A stretch of DNA of 64,000 bases from Streptomyces sp. TG1A-8. Lineage in GTDB: Bacteria > Actinomycetota > Actinomycetes > Streptomycetales > Streptomycetaceae. Position 1 is the stretch's first letter. Every line of letters starts with the position of its first letter. The notes beneath the pieces are model-generated. The model did no database searches. It was given only the letters and a program-made list of their open reading frames with translations, and was not told the origin of the DNA. Positions 25,801-33,622 of this stretch are shown here, in pieces. The stretch lies in the NCBI RefSeq assembly GCF_030499535.1, contig NZ_JASTLB010000001.1:434001-498000 (forward strand). Direction: 5' to 3'. Both the position numbers and the translations under genes were made by a program.

Positions 25801-27344
25801 CCGCGCTGGCGGCGGAACCGCCCACCGACCTGTGCTGGTTCTGGCGCGGCGGCCCGGACGACGACGTCAGCGTGCAGGGCCTGCGCGCCGCGTGCGAGCG
25901 CAACTACCGCGACCTGCTCCCGCTCCTCGACACCCTGGCGCGCCGGGGCTTCGGCCGGGGCCAGCGACTGTGGCTGGTCGGCGAGGGAGCACAGCGGCTG
26001 CCCGGCGACGGGGACACGCGACCGCCGACCGCCGCGGCCACCCTGTGGGGCTTCGGCCGCGCCCTCGGCGTCGAGTGCCCGGGCTACCGGGTGACGCTGG
26101 TGGACCTGCAACCCGGCGCCGACAGCGTCACGGGCCTGGTGCGGGAGTGGACGGCGGACGGGGACGCCGAGTTCGAGATCGCGCACCGCGGCGGGCAGCG
26201 CTGGGTACGCCGGCTGCGCCCGGCACCGCAGACGCCCGAACCATCACTGCCGATCACCGTCCGTCCCGACCGCACCTACGTGGTGGCGGGCGGAACCGGC
26301 ATGGTCGGACTGGCCGTCGCGCGTCGGCTGGTCGCCCTGGGCGCCCGCCACCTGGCGCTGCTGAGCCGCACCGGCGCGCCCGCGCCGTCCCTCGGTGACG
26401 GGGTCACGGTGACGGTCCACCGGTGCGACATCGGCTCGGCCGAGGACGTCGCCCGCACCATGGCCGGCATCGGGGCCCTCGGGCAGCCGGTGGGAGGCGT
26501 GGTGCACGCGGCCGGGGAGGGGCAGGACCTCCCGGTCGACCAGCAGACCTGGGAGACCCTCGACGCGGTGTTCCGGACGAAGGTCTACGGGGCCTGGCTG
26601 CTGCACGAGGCGACGGCCCGGATGCCCGAACTGGACTTCTACCTCGGCTGCTCCACGGCGGGTGCGCTGGTCGGTGCCCCGACCCAGACGAACTCCGGCG
26701 CGGGCAACGCCTTCCTCGACCACCTGATGGCCTGGCGGGCCGACACGGGCCTGCCCGCCACCACCGTCAACTGGGGGCCCTGGGCACCCGAGGACCCCGC
26801 GCAGCAGCTCAGCTCCTCCCTGCTCAGGAGCTGGGAGGGCCAGGGCATCGCACTCCTGGAGCAGTCCACCGCCGTGAACGCGCTCCCGGCGCTGCTGGAC
26901 CGCGGCCGGGCGCAGGTGCTCATGGGGCTGTGCGACTGGGAGCGCTTCACCTCCCGCAGGGCGCACAACGCGCTCTTCGACGACCTGGTGACCGGCCGCG
27001 ACCGGGCCGGGGGCGGAGCGGTGACCGACGTGAGCGACCTGCCGGCCGCGCCGGGCCCGGCCCGGTCGGCGGGGGTCAACGCGCTCGTCCGTGCCCGGCT
27101 CGCCGACGTCCTGCGCTTCGAGGGGGCCGACGACCTGGAGACCGACGCGGAACTGGCCGCCCTGGGAATGGATTCGCTCAACTCGGTCGAGATCCGCAAC
27201 TCCCTGGAGGCGGCCTTCAGGGTCACGCTGCCGGCGTCCGTCGCTTTCGACCGGCCCCGCGTCGACCTGCTCAGCGAGTACATCGAACAGCTGCTGCCCA
27301 CCGCGGGCGCACCAGCACACGAGTCAGTGACGGGAGCGAAGTGA
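22821..27344 (+). CDS. type I polyketide synthase, KS-AT-KR-ACP, KR probably inactive
   Basis: This is a single-module type I PKS of 1507 residues. After an N-terminal coiled coil (DELATVLAKLRDTEEALAEL), the KS starts at about residue 34 with active Cys206 in DTTCSSSL and His341 and His381 (EAHGTGT, NIGHMEG). The AT has GHSLGE with Ser656 and VPYHSPLM at the specificity loop, so the extender is uncertain. A KR-type Rossmann domain (GGTGMVGLAVARRL near 1157) keeps the Lys but reads STAGALVGAP and QTNSGAGN where catalytic Ser and Tyr are expected: Thr1279 and Ser1292. It should not reduce. A C-terminal ACP (GMDSLNSVEIRNSLE) ends the protein. No DH, ER or TE is present. A TTGGAG ribosome binding site precedes the ATG, and the stop overlaps the next start. 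Confidence 0.93.
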   Translation: MSDTSKPRQDELATVLAKLRDTEEALAELTREKYEPIAIVGMGLRYPGGNSTADAFADFLREGRSGIRPLPADERRQLAPDPDSDKGPAGERPSGGFLSDVDRFDAAFFSVSPKEAPYIDPQQRLALETAWEALEHAGIDPTSLRHGDTGVFMGVTTLDYIFESTDLASSDLDGYLAAGLTHSAVSGRLSYFLGLRGPCMTIDTTCSSSLTATHLAVQALRNGECRVALSGGANVIHNAHNHKILSLGGVLSADGQCKTFDERADGYARAEGCGVLVLKKLSDAQRDGDTVHAVIRGSAVGQDGESAGLAAPNGAAQEQVMRSALARCRLEPGDIQYVEAHGTGTALGDPTEMDAIIDVFGRSHSAAEPVVVGSLKTNIGHMEGAAGVGGIIKAALQLREGTIFPHLNLVTPSRRIAWDGAPVTVPTEARPWPTAGTRRALVNGFGVTGTIASIVLEEPPVPAAPVGGGSAADERPDAVFTISAKSRKSLRALAERHLDHLERNPGLTVADLCRTSNTGRAHFRYRIAEVVRDREDVVRVLRKRIAALEQGDTGAGRSNAPKVAFLFSGTGTQYPGMGAALYRQYPVFRAALDACDRVLTPLTGVPLGELVRGECSEPERIHEVRHLQPALFSFEYALAQLWMSWGVRPSVLMGHSLGEFAAAATAGLFSLEDAARLVAARGRLSERVQVKGGMAAIGAPAAEVAPLVEQYPDLVIGAVNGPGQCLITGASASLAEAGRRLADRGVKVTPLRGAVPYHSPLMAEIVDEFREVLTTVKFGAPTMALVSNVTGRVARSGEMATPDYWIRHLLDPVQFESGVRAVDKRGRHVFVEVGPSTALTALARTSVGDSDHVWLSSAFRDDHDASMIRRSLAKMYEAGVTVSWAGYHQGAPQYRVPLPSYPFDGKRYWLPTPQRRAAEAARLAGQRPEEERTAAGRLFYEQHWTARPLSGDRTGKRRVLVLGGPEHRPPGLQDAAAGAGVDLAFAADVPALDSALAAEPPTDLCWFWRGGPDDDVSVQGLRAACERNYRDLLPLLDTLARRGFGRGQRLWLVGEGAQRLPGDGDTRPPTAAATLWGFGRALGVECPGYRVTLVDLQPGADSVTGLVREWTADGDAEFEIAHRGGQRWVRRLRPAPQTPEPSLPITVRPDRTYVVAGGTGMVGLAVARRLVALGARHLALLSRTGAPAPSLGDGVTVTVHRCDIGSAEDVARTMAGIGALGQPVGGVVHAAGEGQDLPVDQQTWETLDAVFRTKVYGAWLLHEATARMPELDFYLGCSTAGALVGAPTQTNSGAGNAFLDHLMAWRADTGLPATTVNWGPWAPEDPAQQLSSSLLRSWEGQGIALLEQSTAVNALPALLDRGRAQVLMGLCDWERFTSRRAHNALFDDLVTGRDRAGGGAVTDVSDLPAAPGPARSAGVNALVRARLADVLRFEGADDLETDAELAALGMDSLNSVEIRNSLEAAFRVTLPASVAFDRPRVDLLSEYIEQLLPTAGAPAHESVTGAK

Positions 27345-28912
27345 TGACCACGACAGTGCGACCGCGTACGCTGCAGGCCGTGATCTCCGGCCGGGCGCGG
27401 CTGCAACCCGACTGCCCGGCCGTCGTCTGCGAGGGCCGGACCGTCACCTACGCCGAGCTGGACCGGGACAGTGACCGCACGGCGCAGGTCCTGCTCTCGG
27501 CCGGGATCGGCCCCGGTTCCCGGGTGGGCTACCTCGGCAAGGAATCGGTGGAGTACTGGGAGCTGGCCTTCGCCTGCGCGAAGACCGGTGCGGTGCTCGT
27601 GCCCGTCAACTGGCGGCTGACCGCACAGGAGGTGGACCACATCCTGCGCGACTCGGGCACCGAGCTGCTCCTGGTGGACGAGGAGCACCTGCCGGTCGCC
27701 ACCGCGGTGCGGGCGGGACTGCCCACCTTGCGCACGGTGCTGCGCGCGGACGCCGCCGCCGACGATCCCGACGGACTGGCGGCGCGCAAGGCCGCCGTGC
27801 GCGCCGGGGCCACCGATGCGGCCGCGGACGACGAGGAGAGCCCGGTCGTGCAGATCTACACGAGCGGTACCAGCGGTCTGCCCAAGGGTGTCGTCCTACC
27901 CCACCGCAGTTTCTTCAACGTGGCCGAGGCGATGGAGAGCCACGGACTGGACTGGTTCGACTGGAAACCCGGCGACCGCAGCCTGATCGGGCTGCCGGGC
28001 TTCCACATCGGCGGTCTGTCCTACGGCATGCAGGCGTTCAACGCGGGCGCCACCGTCGTGTCCCTGCCCACCTTCGTCAGCTCCCACGCGGTGCGGGTGA
28101 TCGAGGAGCAGCGGGTCACCACCGCCATCGTGGCCCCCGCGATGCTGGAGCTGATGCTCGCCGAGCCCGCCGCCGCCCGCGGCGCCCTGGGCTCGCTGCG
28201 CAAGATCGTCTACGGGGGCTCCCCGATCAGCGAGGACCTGCTGCGCCGGGCGCTGGACGTGCTCGACTGCGACTTCCTGCAGATCTACGGCAGCAGCGAG
28301 ACCGGCAACTTCGCCGTCTGCCTGCCACCGGCCGACCACGTCGTCGGCAGTCCCCGGCTGCGGGCGGCGGGCCGGCCCTACCCGGGCATCGAGATACGGA
28401 TCGAGGACACCGACGGCAAGCCGCTGCCCGCCGGTGCGGTGGGGGAGGTCTGTGTGCGCACCCCCGCCAGGATGCTCGGTTACTGGCGGCTGCCCGAGGC
28501 CACGGCGAAGACCGTGGTCGACGGCTGGGTCAGGATGGGGGACGCCGGCTACCTGGACGAGGACGGCTACCTCCACGTCCGCGACAGGGTCAACGACATG
28601 ATCATCGTGGCCGGGGAGAACGTGTACCCGGCCGAGATCGAGGAGGCCCTCGTCCAGCACCCGGCCGTGGCCGAGGCGGCCGTGGTGGGCCTTCCGCACG
28701 AACGGTGGGGCGAATCCGTCCACGCCCGGGTGGTGCTGGAACCGGGCGGGCAGGCCGGGCCCCGGGACCTGCTGCTGTTCCTCCACGGCCGCCTGGCCGG
28801 CTTCAAGATCCCCACGTCGTACGACTTCGCCGAGGCGCTGCCGCGCAATCCCAGTGGCAAGGTCCTGCGACGGGCGGTGCGGGCGGAACTGGCCGTCCCC
28901 GCGGCCGGCTGA
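27344..28912 (+). CDS. acyl-CoA/acyl-ACP ligase (AMP-dependent synthetase)
   Basis: This 522-residue ANL-superfamily adenylating enzyme probably activates a carboxylic acid for the PKS or the free-standing ACP. Motifs include the P-loop IYTSGTSGLPKGVVLPHRS, YGSSETGNFAVC, the hinge and ATP-binding segments GWVRMGDAGYLDEDGYLHVRDR and MIIVAGENVYPAEIEEAL, and the C-terminal catalytic Lys in NPSGKVLRR. This is the FadD-like acyl-CoA synthetase type rather than a stand-alone NRPS A domain. Its ATG shares one base with the PKS stop (TGATG), so translation is coupled. A strong hairpin ends the operon. Confidence 0.9.
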   Translation: MTTTVRPRTLQAVISGRARLQPDCPAVVCEGRTVTYAELDRDSDRTAQVLLSAGIGPGSRVGYLGKESVEYWELAFACAKTGAVLVPVNWRLTAQEVDHILRDSGTELLLVDEEHLPVATAVRAGLPTLRTVLRADAAADDPDGLAARKAAVRAGATDAAADDEESPVVQIYTSGTSGLPKGVVLPHRSFFNVAEAMESHGLDWFDWKPGDRSLIGLPGFHIGGLSYGMQAFNAGATVVSLPTFVSSHAVRVIEEQRVTTAIVAPAMLELMLAEPAAARGALGSLRKIVYGGSPISEDLLRRALDVLDCDFLQIYGSSETGNFAVCLPPADHVVGSPRLRAAGRPYPGIEIRIEDTDGKPLPAGAVGEVCVRTPARMLGYWRLPEATAKTVVDGWVRMGDAGYLDEDGYLHVRDRVNDMIIVAGENVYPAEIEEALVQHPAVAEAAVVGLPHERWGESVHARVVLEPGGQAGPRDLLLFLHGRLAGFKIPTSYDFAEALPRNPSGKVLRRAVRAELAVPAAG

Positions 28913-28928
28913 CCGGTCCCCCACGCGA

Positions 28929-28957
28929 GAAGCGGTGGCCGTTTCGGCCACCGCTTC
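28929..28957. terminator. bidirectional terminator, PKS operon/monooxygenase
   Basis: GAAGCGGTGGCCG-TTT-CGGCCACCGCTTC is a perfect 13-bp stem with a 3-base loop, in the 65-base gap between two convergent genes. Confidence 0.85.
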
Positions 28958-28977
28958 GTCCTTGCCGGTTCGTGCCC

Positions 28978-30435
28978 TCATTCCAGGGCGTAGTCCTGCG
29001 GCACGAAGACCGCGGTGCGTTCCCGGTACTCCTCGATGCTGGACGGCCAGTTGTTGACCACCTTGCCGTCCTGCGTCTTGTACCAGCTCGCGCAGCCGGC
29101 GCTGAAGGCGGTGTCCGCCAGCTTCCGCTGGAGTTCCTCGTTGTAGCGCCCCTGGACCTCGGGATCCACGTCCACCCGCCCTGACGGGACGGCGTCCAGT
29201 GCCTCCAGCGCCTGCAGCACGTACGCGATCTGGCACTCCACCATGAAGAGGATCGAGTGGTGGCCCACGTTGGTGTTCGGGCCGTAGAGCATGAACATGT
29301 TGGGGAAGCCGTTGACCGCCATGCCGAGGTACGCCTGGGGGCCCTCCTTCCACACCTCGCGCAGGGACCGCAGGTCCCGTCCGACCACGTCCACCCCGCC
29401 GGTCCGGTCGAGCGGCTCGAAACCCGTGGCGTGCACGATCACGTCGACGTCGTGGAGACGGCCGTCCGCGGTCCGTATGCCCTCCGGCTCGATGCGGGTG
29501 ATGGGCTCGGTGACGAGTTCGACGTTGTCGCGGCCCAGTGCCGGGTAGTAGTCGTCGCTGATGAGCACCCGCTTGCAGCCGAACGCGTAGCCCGGGGTGA
29601 GCACCTTCCGCAGGCCCTCGTCCGGCACCTGGGCCTCGAGCAGTTCCCGGGCGGCGCGCAGGAACTCCCCCCGGACCGGGTTGGCGTCGTTGCTCAGGGC
29701 CACGACCCATCCGTCGCGCTCGTGGTACATGGCGTCGCGCATCGCCTGGTAGCGGTCGGGCTCCGCGAGGAGCGAGGCGCGCTCCTCGTCGGTCAGCACC
29801 CGGTCCTGCCGGGCGATCAGGTAGTTGGGGGACCGCTGGAACACCGTCAGCCGCTCGGTCGCCGGGGCGATGGCGGGCACCAGCTGGACGGCGCTGGCCG
29901 CGCTGCCGATGCAGGCGACCCGCTTGCCGGTCACGTCCAGGTCCTCGGGCCAGCGCGCGGTGTGCACCTGCACACCCGTGAAGGTGTCCACCCCTTCGAC
30001 GCGCGCCGGGGCCGGCCTGTTCAGCTGCCCCCACGCCGCGACCAGGACCCGTGCGCGCACCTCCTCGCCGCGCGCGGTGTGCAGGACCCAGACCCCCTCC
30101 CCCGACGACCACGACGCCTGGGTGACCTCGGTGCCGAAACGGATGTACTCACCGAGACCGTGGGCCTCGGTGAAGCGTTCGAGGTTGCGGAGGATCTCCG
30201 GCTGCCCGGCGTAGATGTGGCTCCAGTCGGGCTGCTCGCCGAAGGAGTACCAGTACAGGTGGGACCGCACGTCGCAGGCGGCACCCGGGTAGGTGTTCTC
30301 CCGCCAGGTGCCGCCGACCGACGCGGCCTTCTCCAGCACCGTGAACGCGTGCCGTCCGGCTTCCTTCAACCGGGCGGCCATGCCGAGGCCCGACATCCCG
30401 GCACCGATGATGACCACTTCGTAGTCTTCGCTCAT
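28978..30435 (-). CDS. Baeyer-Villiger-type flavin monooxygenase
   Basis: This 485-residue FAD/NADPH monooxygenase acts in the cytosol. The FAD site is VVIIGAGMSGLGMAARL, followed by GGTWRENTYPGAACDV. The Baeyer-Villiger fingerprint F-x-G-x-x-x-H-x-x-x-W-P is present as FTGVQVHTARWPED, then the second nucleotide fold KRVACIGSAASAVQLVPAIA and the ATG motif VIVHATGFEPLDRTGG. Such enzymes insert oxygen next to a ketone or oxidise heteroatoms. The PKS cannot reduce beta-ketones, so a ketone substrate is plausible but inferred. It has a GGAGGG ribosome binding site and its own 11-bp-repeat promoter. Confidence 0.92.
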   Translation of the reverse strand: MSEDYEVVIIGAGMSGLGMAARLKEAGRHAFTVLEKAASVGGTWRENTYPGAACDVRSHLYWYSFGEQPDWSHIYAGQPEILRNLERFTEAHGLGEYIRFGTEVTQASWSSGEGVWVLHTARGEEVRARVLVAAWGQLNRPAPARVEGVDTFTGVQVHTARWPEDLDVTGKRVACIGSAASAVQLVPAIAPATERLTVFQRSPNYLIARQDRVLTDEERASLLAEPDRYQAMRDAMYHERDGWVVALSNDANPVRGEFLRAARELLEAQVPDEGLRKVLTPGYAFGCKRVLISDDYYPALGRDNVELVTEPITRIEPEGIRTADGRLHDVDVIVHATGFEPLDRTGGVDVVGRDLRSLREVWKEGPQAYLGMAVNGFPNMFMLYGPNTNVGHHSILFMVECQIAYVLQALEALDAVPSGRVDVDPEVQGRYNEELQRKLADTAFSAGCASWYKTQDGKVVNNWPSSIEEYRERTAVFVPQDYALE

Positions 30436-30484
30436 CCTCTTCCCTCCGTGGCATCGATTCCGTCGTTCACTCTGACCAGTGGTG

Positions 30485-30511
30485 CTGATCGAGGACTGAG
30501 AATCGGCTGAT
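30485..30511 (-). promoter_or_regulatory. three 11-bp-spaced TCAG repeats, monooxygenase promoter
   Basis: On the minus strand, ATCAG (30511-30507), CTCAG (30500-30496) and ATCAG (30489-30485) are spaced exactly 11 bases. The nearest is about 50 bases before the monooxygenase start at 30435. A fourth, GTCAG, at 30476-30472 is offset by 13. The orientation follows the gene, as at the other sites. Confidence 0.65.
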
Positions 30512-30626
30512 GGTCCGCACCGGCGAAGACGGCGGCGACGGGCACCGGCGGGGGACGTCCGTGCTCTTCCGGACCGCCTGAAGGGCACGGGTCCGGTGGG
30601 GGACGGATCGTTGGGCTGTACAACCT

Positions 30627-30655
30627 TTCAGCGATCGATCAGGCGGTCATCAGGT
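30627..30655 (+). promoter_or_regulatory. three 11-bp-spaced TCAG repeats, thioesterase operon promoter
   Basis: TTCAG (30627), ATCAG (30638) and ATCAG (30649) are exactly 11 bases apart, 52 bases before the ATG at 30707. Together with the repeats at 30485-30511 they make the monooxygenase-thioesterase gap a divergent promoter with one activator site for each direction. Confidence 0.65.
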
Positions 30656-30706
30656 GCCGTTGGTGGGATTGCCGGAACCGCTCCCCCTACTTGAGAGAGG
30701 TGCGTG

Positions 30707-30868
30707 ATGGGTGTCTCCCGTCAGCAGTTCCGCACAGGGACCCCGCTGCCGGCCCGGGAACGGGCGGCCCCCGGTGGGGACGAGGCGTTCGAACAGGCCC
30801 TCCATGCCCGCGGCGACCGGCTGTCCTCCGGGCCCTGGGGCGGCCCGGCCGCCGGGGGGACGGCATGA
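30707..30868 (+). CDS. 53-residue small protein, coupled to thioesterase
   Basis: An ATG at 30707 with a GAGAGG ribosome binding site opens a 53-codon frame beginning MGVSRQQFRTGTPLPARER and ending AAGGTA. Its TGA (30866-30868) overlaps the thioesterase ATG (30865) in an ATGA arrangement, and it starts 52 bases after the activator-type repeats. It is therefore the first translated frame of the operon. I do not recognise a family; it lacks MbtH signature residues. It could be a real small protein or a translational lead-in. Confidence 0.5.
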   Translation: MGVSRQQFRTGTPLPARERAAPGGDEAFEQALHARGDRLSSGPWGGPAAGGTA

Positions 30869-31641
30869 GCGCCGCGGGGAGCGCGCGGCGCGCCCGGTGG
30901 TTCGTCACGTCCGACGCCGCCCCCGATGCCCCGTACCAGGTGTTCCTGTTCCCGCATGCCGGTGGCACGGCTCCCATGTACCAGGCGTGGGCGGCCACCC
31001 TGCCCTCCACGATGCACGTCCACACGCTGCAGCTCCCCGGACGCCAGGAGAGGCTGGGAGAGGAACCGTTCAAGGACGTGGCACCGCTGCTGGACGCCCT
31101 GCAGGAGGCGTTCGAGGCCGAGCTCGACGGCAGGCCCTACCTGCTCTTCGGGCACAGCTTCGGTGGGCTGCTGGCGTACCGGCTGGCCGTGGCCGCCGAG
31201 TCGAGCGGCCTGCCGGTTCCCGCGCTCCTGGCGGTGTCCGGCTGGGCTCCCGCGCTGGAATCGGCGAAGGAGCTGGAGGGCGTCGCCGAGATGTCCGACG
31301 ACGGACTGCTGGCCCGGGTACGGCAGCTGGGGCTGATGCCGGACGACGCGGCGCTCGACCCGGCCACCCTGGCCACGATCATGCCGGCGCTGCGCAGCGA
31401 CTTCCTGGTCGCCGGGGGTTACCAGGACGACGGGGCGCCGGCGCCCTGCCCCGTCGCCGCGTACTGCGGCACGGCCGACCCGATCGTGAGCCCGGGGGAC
31501 ATGGCCGGCTGGTCGGCACTGTCCCAGGACTTCCTCGGCGTCACCGAGTTCCCCGGGGGCCACTTCTACTTCTTCGAGCACGCAGCCGCGGTCCAGCACG
31601 GTCTCCAACGCCACCTGCGCCGGCTGGCCGCGCACATGTGA
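30865..31641 (+). CDS. type II thioesterase
   Basis: This 258-residue alpha/beta-hydrolase of the RifR/TEII type removes stalled or wrong acyl groups from carrier proteins. It shows YQVFLFPHAGGTAPMYQAWA, LPGRQERLGEEPF, the nucleophile elbow YLLFGHSFGGLLAYRLA, the Asp segment YCGTADPIVS and the final His in FPGGHFYFFEH. The PKS has no internal thioesterase, so this may also release product. GGGGGGA lies 5 bases before the ATG, which overlaps the upstream small ORF. Confidence 0.92.
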   Translation: MSAAGSARRARWFVTSDAAPDAPYQVFLFPHAGGTAPMYQAWAATLPSTMHVHTLQLPGRQERLGEEPFKDVAPLLDALQEAFEAELDGRPYLLFGHSFGGLLAYRLAVAAESSGLPVPALLAVSGWAPALESAKELEGVAEMSDDGLLARVRQLGLMPDDAALDPATLATIMPALRSDFLVAGGYQDDGAPAPCPVAAYCGTADPIVSPGDMAGWSALSQDFLGVTEFPGGHFYFFEHAAAVQHGLQRHLRRLAAHM

Positions 31642-31889
31642 GCCTTCATCGACCGCACCGGACGACGGGCACACGGAGGGCGTCCGTCCGCGGCTGCCGC
31701 CGCGGGGACGCGCCCGGCGCCACGGGAGCGGGGAACGGACGGAAGCCGGAAGCCGTCCCGTGGACCGGGCGTACCGGCCGGCGTCGATCCGGCCGGACAG
31801 GTGCCGCCCGTTCGAGGACCCGCCCGCACCGACGCGTTGACCGAACCGCACGGCTCCGCGCGTCACCGCCTGCGCGCGAAGGAGAAGCC

Positions 31890-32863
31890 ATGACGTACGT
31901 CCCGCCGCCGTTCGACCCCGAACTCGCCGCCGCGCTGGAACTGATGGGCGAGGCCGTCCAGCCCGGGCTGACTCCCGGGGAGATCGAGGCGGTCCGCCGG
32001 GGGCCGGGCATCGCCATGCTGGCCGACCTGGACCTGACCATGGGCGGTGCCTTCGAGGTCGAGGACCGGACGGTGCCGGGGCTGGGGGGCTCCCCCGACG
32101 TCCCGCTGCTGATCTGCCGCCCCGCCTCGCCGCCCTCCGGCGGGCCGCGACCGGTCGTCTACCACGCGCACGGCGGCGGCATGGTCATCGGCAACAACCG
32201 GGTGGGCATGGACGCGGCCCTGGGCTGGGCACGGGAACTGGACATGGTCGTGGTGTCCGTGGAGTACCGCCTGGCCCCCGAGCACCCCCACCCCGCGCCG
32301 ATCGAGGACGTGCACGCCGGTCTGCTGTGGACGGCCGAGAACGCCAGGGAGCTGGGCGGGGACCCGGACCGGATCGTGCTGGCCGGGGCCAGCGCGGGCG
32401 GCGGCCTCAGCGCGGCGCTCGCCCTGCTGCTGCGCGACCGCGGGGGGCCGCGGCCGCTCGGCCAGCTGCTGATGTGCCCGATGCTGGACGACCGCAACGA
32501 CACCGTCTCCTCGCACCAGATGGAGGGCCTCGGCGTCTGGGACCGCACGGCCATCAAGACCGGCTGGAACGCCCTGCTCGGCGGGGTGCGCGGCGGCCCG
32601 GCCGTCTCCCCCTACGCGGCGCCCGCCCGTGCCGAGGATCTGTCCGGTCTCCCCCGGCCTTCCTCGACGTGGGCTCCGCCGAGACCTTCCGGGACGAGGT
32701 CGTCGCCTACGCCACCCGCATCTGGCAAGCCGGCGGGGTCGCCGAACTGCACGTCTGGCCGGGCGGGTTCCACGGCTTCGACGGGTTCGCCCCGCAGGCC
32801 GCGCTGTCCCGGGCGGCCCGGGCGGCCCGGATGGACTGGCTGCGCCGGCTGCTCGCGGGGTGA
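31890..32863 (+). pseudogene. alpha/beta hydrolase (HSL/esterase type), frameshifted
   Basis: The protein starts MTYVPPPFDPELAAALELMG after an AAGGAG ribosome binding site and reads as a hormone-sensitive-lipase-type esterase: VVYHAHGGGMVIGNN (oxyanion HGGG), VEYRLAPEHPHPAPIED, and the nucleophile in VLAGASAGGGLSAAL. After DLSGLP the frame fails, but the next frame continues PAFLDVGSAETFRDEVV and WPGGFHGFDGF with the catalytic His. One C is missing from a C run near 32653-32657 (974 bases, one short of a codon multiple). All catalytic parts are present, so an assembly error is as likely as decay. It is in line with the thioesterase gene. Confidence 0.75.
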
Positions 32864-32866
32864 GAC

Positions 32867-32910
32867 GCCTCCCCGTGCGGCGCCTCCGGCGAGGCGCCGC
32901 ACGGGGAGGC
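32867..32910. terminator. strong hairpin terminator after the hydrolase gene
   Basis: A 20-bp perfect stem pairs 32867-32886 with 32891-32910 around the loop CGGC, directly after the hydrolase stop. Confidence 0.85.
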
Positions 32911-33152
32911 CGGGCGTCACCCGCTCGGGGCGCCGGGTTCCGGTCCGCCCCGGCGGCCCGGAACCGTACGGCGGCGAGTCCGGCGCAGGGCCGCCCGGGA
33001 CGCGGGCCGCGGGCACGCCGCCGCCCGGGTCCGGTGACCGCCGCCGGCCCGGCCGGCCGCCGCCCGGGCAACCCGGTCCCGCCGCCCCCGGTCACCCGCC
33101 GTCGCCAAGCGGCCGGCCGCCCGGGAGCCGGCGGTCCCTCCCTCCGCTCCGG

Positions 33153-33173
33153 CGATTACCCGGCAGGTAATCG
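33153..33173. promoter_or_regulatory. ATTACC-N5-GGTAAT palindrome upstream of SnoaL-like gene
   Basis: CGATTACC-CGGCA-GGTAATCG has 8-bp arms and lies 80 bases before the SnoaL-like start. The same core with the same 5-base spacer occurs at 35500-35516, and related sites are at 35211-35260. A dimeric repressor or activator site is likely. The XRE protein encoded at 33588-34427 is a candidate ligand, but nothing proves it. The rest of 32911-33253 holds no gene. Confidence 0.55.
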
Positions 33174-33253
33174 ACCGGCCGCCCAGCGCCCGGCAGAGTG
33201 TCTGCACGGCCGCGCTGACACCGCGGCTCGGAACAGGAACGAAGGAGAACCCC

Positions 33254-33622
33254 ATGACGACGTACGCCGCCGCTGCCGAGCGCTACTTCGCCGCCTGGAA
33301 CGCCGACGGAGCCGAGGCGATCGCCAAGGCCGTGTCCGACGCCTTCACGGCGGACGCCACCTACACCGACCCGCTGGCCGACGTGTCGGGTCACGACGGG
33401 ATCGCCGCGGCGATCGCCGGCGCCCAGTCCCAGTTCCCCGGCTTCGAGTTCCGGCTGAAGGGGGAGGTCGACGGCAACCACCACATCGCCCGCTTCTCCT
33501 GGGACCTGGTGTCGAGGGCCGACGGGTCCTCCCCCGCCGGCGGCTCCGATGTCATCACGCTGGCCGAGGACGGCCGCATCAGGTCCGTCAGCGGCTTCCT
33601 GGACCGGGTTCCGGGGGCCTGA
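33254..33622 (+). CDS. SnoaL-like/NTF2-fold protein
   Basis: This 122-residue protein has the cone-shaped NTF2 fold: YAAAAERYFAAWNADGAEAIAKAV, TYTDPLADVSGHDGI, FEFRLKGEVDGNHHIARFSWDLV and ITLAEDGRIRSVSGFLDRVP. Family members act as cyclases, isomerases or small ligand-binding proteins in polyketide pathways, so a tailoring role in the neighbouring cluster is reasonable. AAGGAG precedes the ATG. Its last 35 bases overlap the end of the convergent XRE gene. Confidence 0.88.
   Translation: MTTYAAAAERYFAAWNADGAEAIAKAVSDAFTADATYTDPLADVSGHDGIAAAIAGAQSQFPGFEFRLKGEVDGNHHIARFSWDLVSRADGSSPAGGSDVITLAEDGRIRSVSGFLDRVPGA

Noticed and set aside
22824..26186. A 1120-codon open frame antisense to the PKS.
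   Set aside because: It mirrors the PKS in a high-GC sequence, has no family-like motifs and no ribosome binding site; the sense strand encodes clear KS and AT domains.
22821..27344. Evidence for a large modular PKS cluster.
   Set aside because: Only one module is present, both flanks switch to other functions, and no further KS, AT or docking domains occur in the window.
30715..30868. An MbtH-like protein next to the thioesterase gene.
   Set aside because: The small ORF has none of the conserved MbtH Trp/Pro residues.
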